This document shows positions 62,302 to 64,000 of a DNA stretch of 64,000 nt, piece by piece. Location of the stretch: positions 186,001-250,000 of the forward strand of contig JAITUC010000038.1 of NCBI GenBank assembly GCA_031286585.1, written 5' to 3'. A model generated the notes under the pieces. That model did not search any database and had not been told where the DNA came from. It saw nothing but the letters and a program-made list of their open reading frames with translations. The stretch is from Delftia acidovorans. Lineage in GTDB: Bacteria > Pseudomonadota > Gammaproteobacteria > Burkholderiales > Burkholderiaceae_C. Made by a program: the position numbers and the translations under genes. How positions within the stretch are numbered: the first letter of the stretch is position 1; every line of letters begins with the position of its first letter.

Positions 62302-62330
62302 CTGCAAGCGCACAAAAAATGCCGCATAAT
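62302..62330 (+). promoter_or_regulatory. Probable promoter of the tRNA-Lys cluster
   Basis: CTGCAA (62302-62307), 17 bp, CATAAT (62325-62330). The -35 matches only 3 of 6 positions, but the spacing and the position 33 nt before the first tRNA are right. Confidence 0.5.
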
Positions 62331-62363
62331 TGCGGTCTCGTTTGCAGCGCAGACTTGTTTTTG

Positions 62364-62439
62364 GGGCTCTTAGCTCAGCTGGTAGAGCAGCGGACTCTTA
62401 ATCCGTTGGTCGAGTGTTCGAATCACTCAGGGCCCACCA
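62364..62439 (+). tRNA. tRNA-Lys (anticodon CUU), copy 1
   Basis: The 76-nt gene has a 7-bp acceptor stem (GGGCTCT with AGGGCCC), D-arm, anticodon loop CTCTTAA with CTT at 34-36, T-arm GTTCGAATC and encoded CCA. CUU reads AAG, by far the main Lys codon in these genes. Confidence 0.97.
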
Positions 62440-62494
62440 AAAATTCCTTTTCAGCCTGGATTCATCCAGGCTGATTCCTTCGGAATACCCGAGG

Positions 62495-62570
62495 GGGCTC
62501 TTAGCTCAGCTGGTAGAGCAGCGGACTCTTAATCCGTTGGTCGAGTGTTCGAATCACTCAGGGCCCACCA
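62495..62570 (+). tRNA. tRNA-Lys (anticodon CUU), copy 2
   Basis: It is identical to copy 1 over all 76 nt, including encoded CCA. The 55-nt spacer holds a perfect hairpin, CAGCCTGGA-TTCA-TCCAGGCTG (62452-62473). Confidence 0.97.
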
Positions 62571-62616
62571 AGAATTTTTTGTCTGATCCCATCAGGCATC
62601 CACGCAGAAATACGTG

Positions 62617-62692
62617 GGGCTCTTAGCTCAGCTGGTAGAGCAGCGGACTCTTAATCCGTTGGTCGAGTGTTCGAATCACTCAGGGCCCACCA
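62617..62692 (+). tRNA. tRNA-Lys (anticodon CUU), copy 3
   Basis: It is identical to the other two copies over 76 nt. The 46-nt spacer before it has two small dyads (CTGAT-CCC-ATCAG and CCACG-N8-CGTGG), which may guide processing. Confidence 0.97.
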
Positions 62693-62706
62693 CCAATACC
62701 CGGAAC

Positions 62707-62743
62707 AAGGCACTCGGCGCGACAGCGCTCAGTGCCTTTTCTT
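62707..62743 (+). terminator. Terminator of the tRNA-Lys cluster
   Basis: AAGGCACT / AGTGCCTT (62707-62714 with 62731-62738) encloses an inner GCGC-GACA-GCGC stem and is followed by TTCTTGTT. Its right arm overlaps the last codons and stop of the convergent dctP-like gene. Confidence 0.85.
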
Positions 62744-63727
62744 GTTGTACTCCATCAGCACAGACATATTGCTGCTGCCCGCCTTGGCCACCCACTCCCG
62801 GCCAAAGCGCTCCCCCATCAAATCAAGCATGCGGCGCAGGTCCGCCGACGGCGCGACCACGGACATCCTGTTGTCGACAAGAACCTTCTTGCCCAGCTCA
62901 TCGGCCTGCTGGGCCAGCGCCCAGCCTTCTTTCTCGGCCAGCACGGCGGCGCGGCTGATGGCCTGGCGCTCGGACTCGGCAAACCCCTTCCAGGCGAGCT
63001 CGCTGACGCACAGCATGTTCTTGGGAATCCAGGCCCTGATGTCCAGAAACACCTTCATGCTCTTCCAGGCCTGGCTATCGGCACCCGTGGTGCTGGACGA
63101 GATCATGGCGTCTAGACTCCCCTGCTCCAGCACCGTCCCGAGATCACCCGCGCCAATCACCACCGGCTGAGCACCCCAGAGTTCAGCCAGCCGCTTGGTC
63201 ACATCGCTTTGCACGCGCAGCTTCAGGCCCTTGAGATCCACGATGCTGTTGACCGGGCGCCGGCAGAACAGGCCCTGCGCCGGCCAAGGCACGGCAAACA
63301 GCAGGCGCACGCCCTGCTGGGCCAGCAAGAACTCCTGCAGCACGGGACGGGTCAGTTGCCACAGGCGGGCAGCCTCGTCAAAGCCACGCACCATGAACGG
63401 CAGCGAGTCCATGGCCAGCAGCGGATGGATATCCGCACAGGACGACATCAGCACTTCGCCAAACTGGATGTCATTGCGCTTGAGCGCAGGCAGCACCTGC
63501 GCCATGGGCGTGAGCGCCGAGTTGGACACCACATCGATCTGCAGCGCCTGCTGGGTATCGGCGCCCACGCGTGCCGCGAAGTTGCGCAGGTTTTGCGTGT
63601 GAAAGATGCCATCGCCATAGGCCGCCGAGAACTGCAGTCGGCGACCCTTGGACCAGGCAGCTCCGGCAGTCAGTTGCAACGCGGCTGGAGCCAGACCCGA
63701 GATCAACGCACGTCGAGAAATAGTCAT
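62729..63727 (-). CDS. TRAP transporter solute-binding protein (DctP family)
   Basis: The 332-residue protein has an exported N-terminus with a twin-arginine-like S-R-R-A-L motif and a signal peptide (MTISRRALISGLAPAALQL). The DctP-type fold has LKLRVQSDVTKRLAELWGAQPVVIGAGDLGTVLEQGSLDA as its conserved ligand-contact segment, where an Arg contacts the ligand carboxylate. It should bind an organic acid in the periplasm for a TRAP permease. No dctQ/dctM genes are visible on either side within the window; they may lie to the right of 64000 or elsewhere. Its 3' end overlaps the tRNA terminator. Confidence 0.88.
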   Translation of the reverse strand: MTISRRALISGLAPAALQLTAGAAWSKGRRLQFSAAYGDGIFHTQNLRNFAARVGADTQQALQIDVVSNSALTPMAQVLPALKRNDIQFGEVLMSSCADIHPLLAMDSLPFMVRGFDEAARLWQLTRPVLQEFLLAQQGVRLLFAVPWPAQGLFCRRPVNSIVDLKGLKLRVQSDVTKRLAELWGAQPVVIGAGDLGTVLEQGSLDAMISSSTTGADSQAWKSMKVFLDIRAWIPKNMLCVSELAWKGFAESERQAISRAAVLAEKEGWALAQQADELGKKVLVDNRMSVVAPSADLRRMLDLMGERFGREWVAKAGSSNMSVLMEYNKKRH

Positions 63728-64000
63728 CGAAAACCCTGGGCGAAAGCGCCTTGGACCCCGCCTCTCCACCCCCATGGCGGATTGCTTCGGCACATCGGCG
63801 GAAAAGATAAATTTTATCGATATTTTGATTACTTAGATACAAACTATAAATCTCGACACCCCAGCCGCTCTCCAAACCACCCACCGCACCGAATTGCAGC
63901 CAAGCCGCTACAGTGTCACCCTGCCGCAGGCGCATGAGCGCGCGGCCTTTTTCTGCGCCAGCGGCCCTCCCGCAGCGCACAACCGCCTCGCCTGCATGCC
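63728..64000. other. Upstream region of the dctP-like gene, right edge
   Basis: No gene is supported in these 273 bp. A clearly AT-rich stretch (63805-63855) directly upstream is the likely promoter zone of the minus-strand dctP-like gene. I saw no operator I could name. Confidence 0.45.

Noticed and set aside
62289..62958. Short ORFs carrying the same peptide (LLAQLVEQRTLNPLVE) three times
   Set aside because: They are translations of the three tRNA-Lys genes, a classic artefact.
1..64000. CRISPR arrays, prophage, insertion sequences, toxin-antitoxin or defence islands
   Set aside because: No regular spacer array, integrase, transposase or recognisable defence gene was seen; codon use is uniform apart from the 45-kb gap.

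Overview
The window is high-GC DNA from a betaproteobacterium, most likely a Comamonadaceae member such as Delftia, Comamonas or Acidovorax. The call rests on four things: a long LeuA-type 2-isopropylmalate synthase; two Bug/TctC solute-binding proteins without membrane partners; the gene order polA, DUF2782, thrB, BPSS1780-type membrane protein, phoX, uvrD; and a dispersed G/C-rich palindromic intergenic repeat that I recall from this family. It is ordinary chromosome. I see no prophage, transposase, CRISPR array or conjugation gene.

0-10 kb: the end of rne (RNase E arginine/glutamate-rich tail), yaaA, a prolyl-4-hydroxylase-like oxygenase, queF, a PAS-containing chemotaxis receptor, dinB, an EamA transporter, and an ECF sigma/RskA-type anti-sigma pair next to a DUF3455 lipoprotein. 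10-20 kb: an AraC regulator, leuA, the divergent lactate pair lldD/lctP, a MarR-GNAT fusion with a clean operator, and a TetR regulator divergent from a Bug protein plus cupin with a palindrome between them.

20-41 kb (mostly minus strand): pbpC, an HdeD-like protein, an endonuclease/exonuclease/phosphatase-fold enzyme, a VOC protein, a ugpCBAE-like ABC importer, a BCCT transporter, a DUF2867 protein, a 2,020-residue alpha-2-macroglobulin, a second Bug protein and argH. The ugp-like operon has a Pho-box-like promoter whose predicted start falls on the first ATG. pbpC and the alpha-2-macroglobulin gene, neighbours in E. coli, are separated here by about 9 kb.

41-50 kb: an AlgZ/AlgR-type two-component pair divergent from argH; an exported class V PLP enzyme with an exported RidA, which looks like a dedicated cell-envelope pair; a 650-bp AT-richer intergenic region full of dyads; a Cache-type NarL-family two-component pair; a ZIP metal transporter; and an exported dienelactone-hydrolase-like protein. 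Two copies of the intergenic repeat flank this block, each at the 3' end of a minus-strand gene.

50-64 kb: polA, DUF2782, thrB, a membrane protein, phoX with an excellent tandem Pho box, a probable Fur-controlled periplasmic protein, uvrD, a GMP reductase gene preceded by a promoter and intrinsic terminator in its leader, three identical tRNA-Lys(CUU) genes and a TRAP-type binding protein. Phosphate starvation is the clearest regulatory theme, because the phoX and ugp promoters share the same Pho-box-to-minus-10 geometry.
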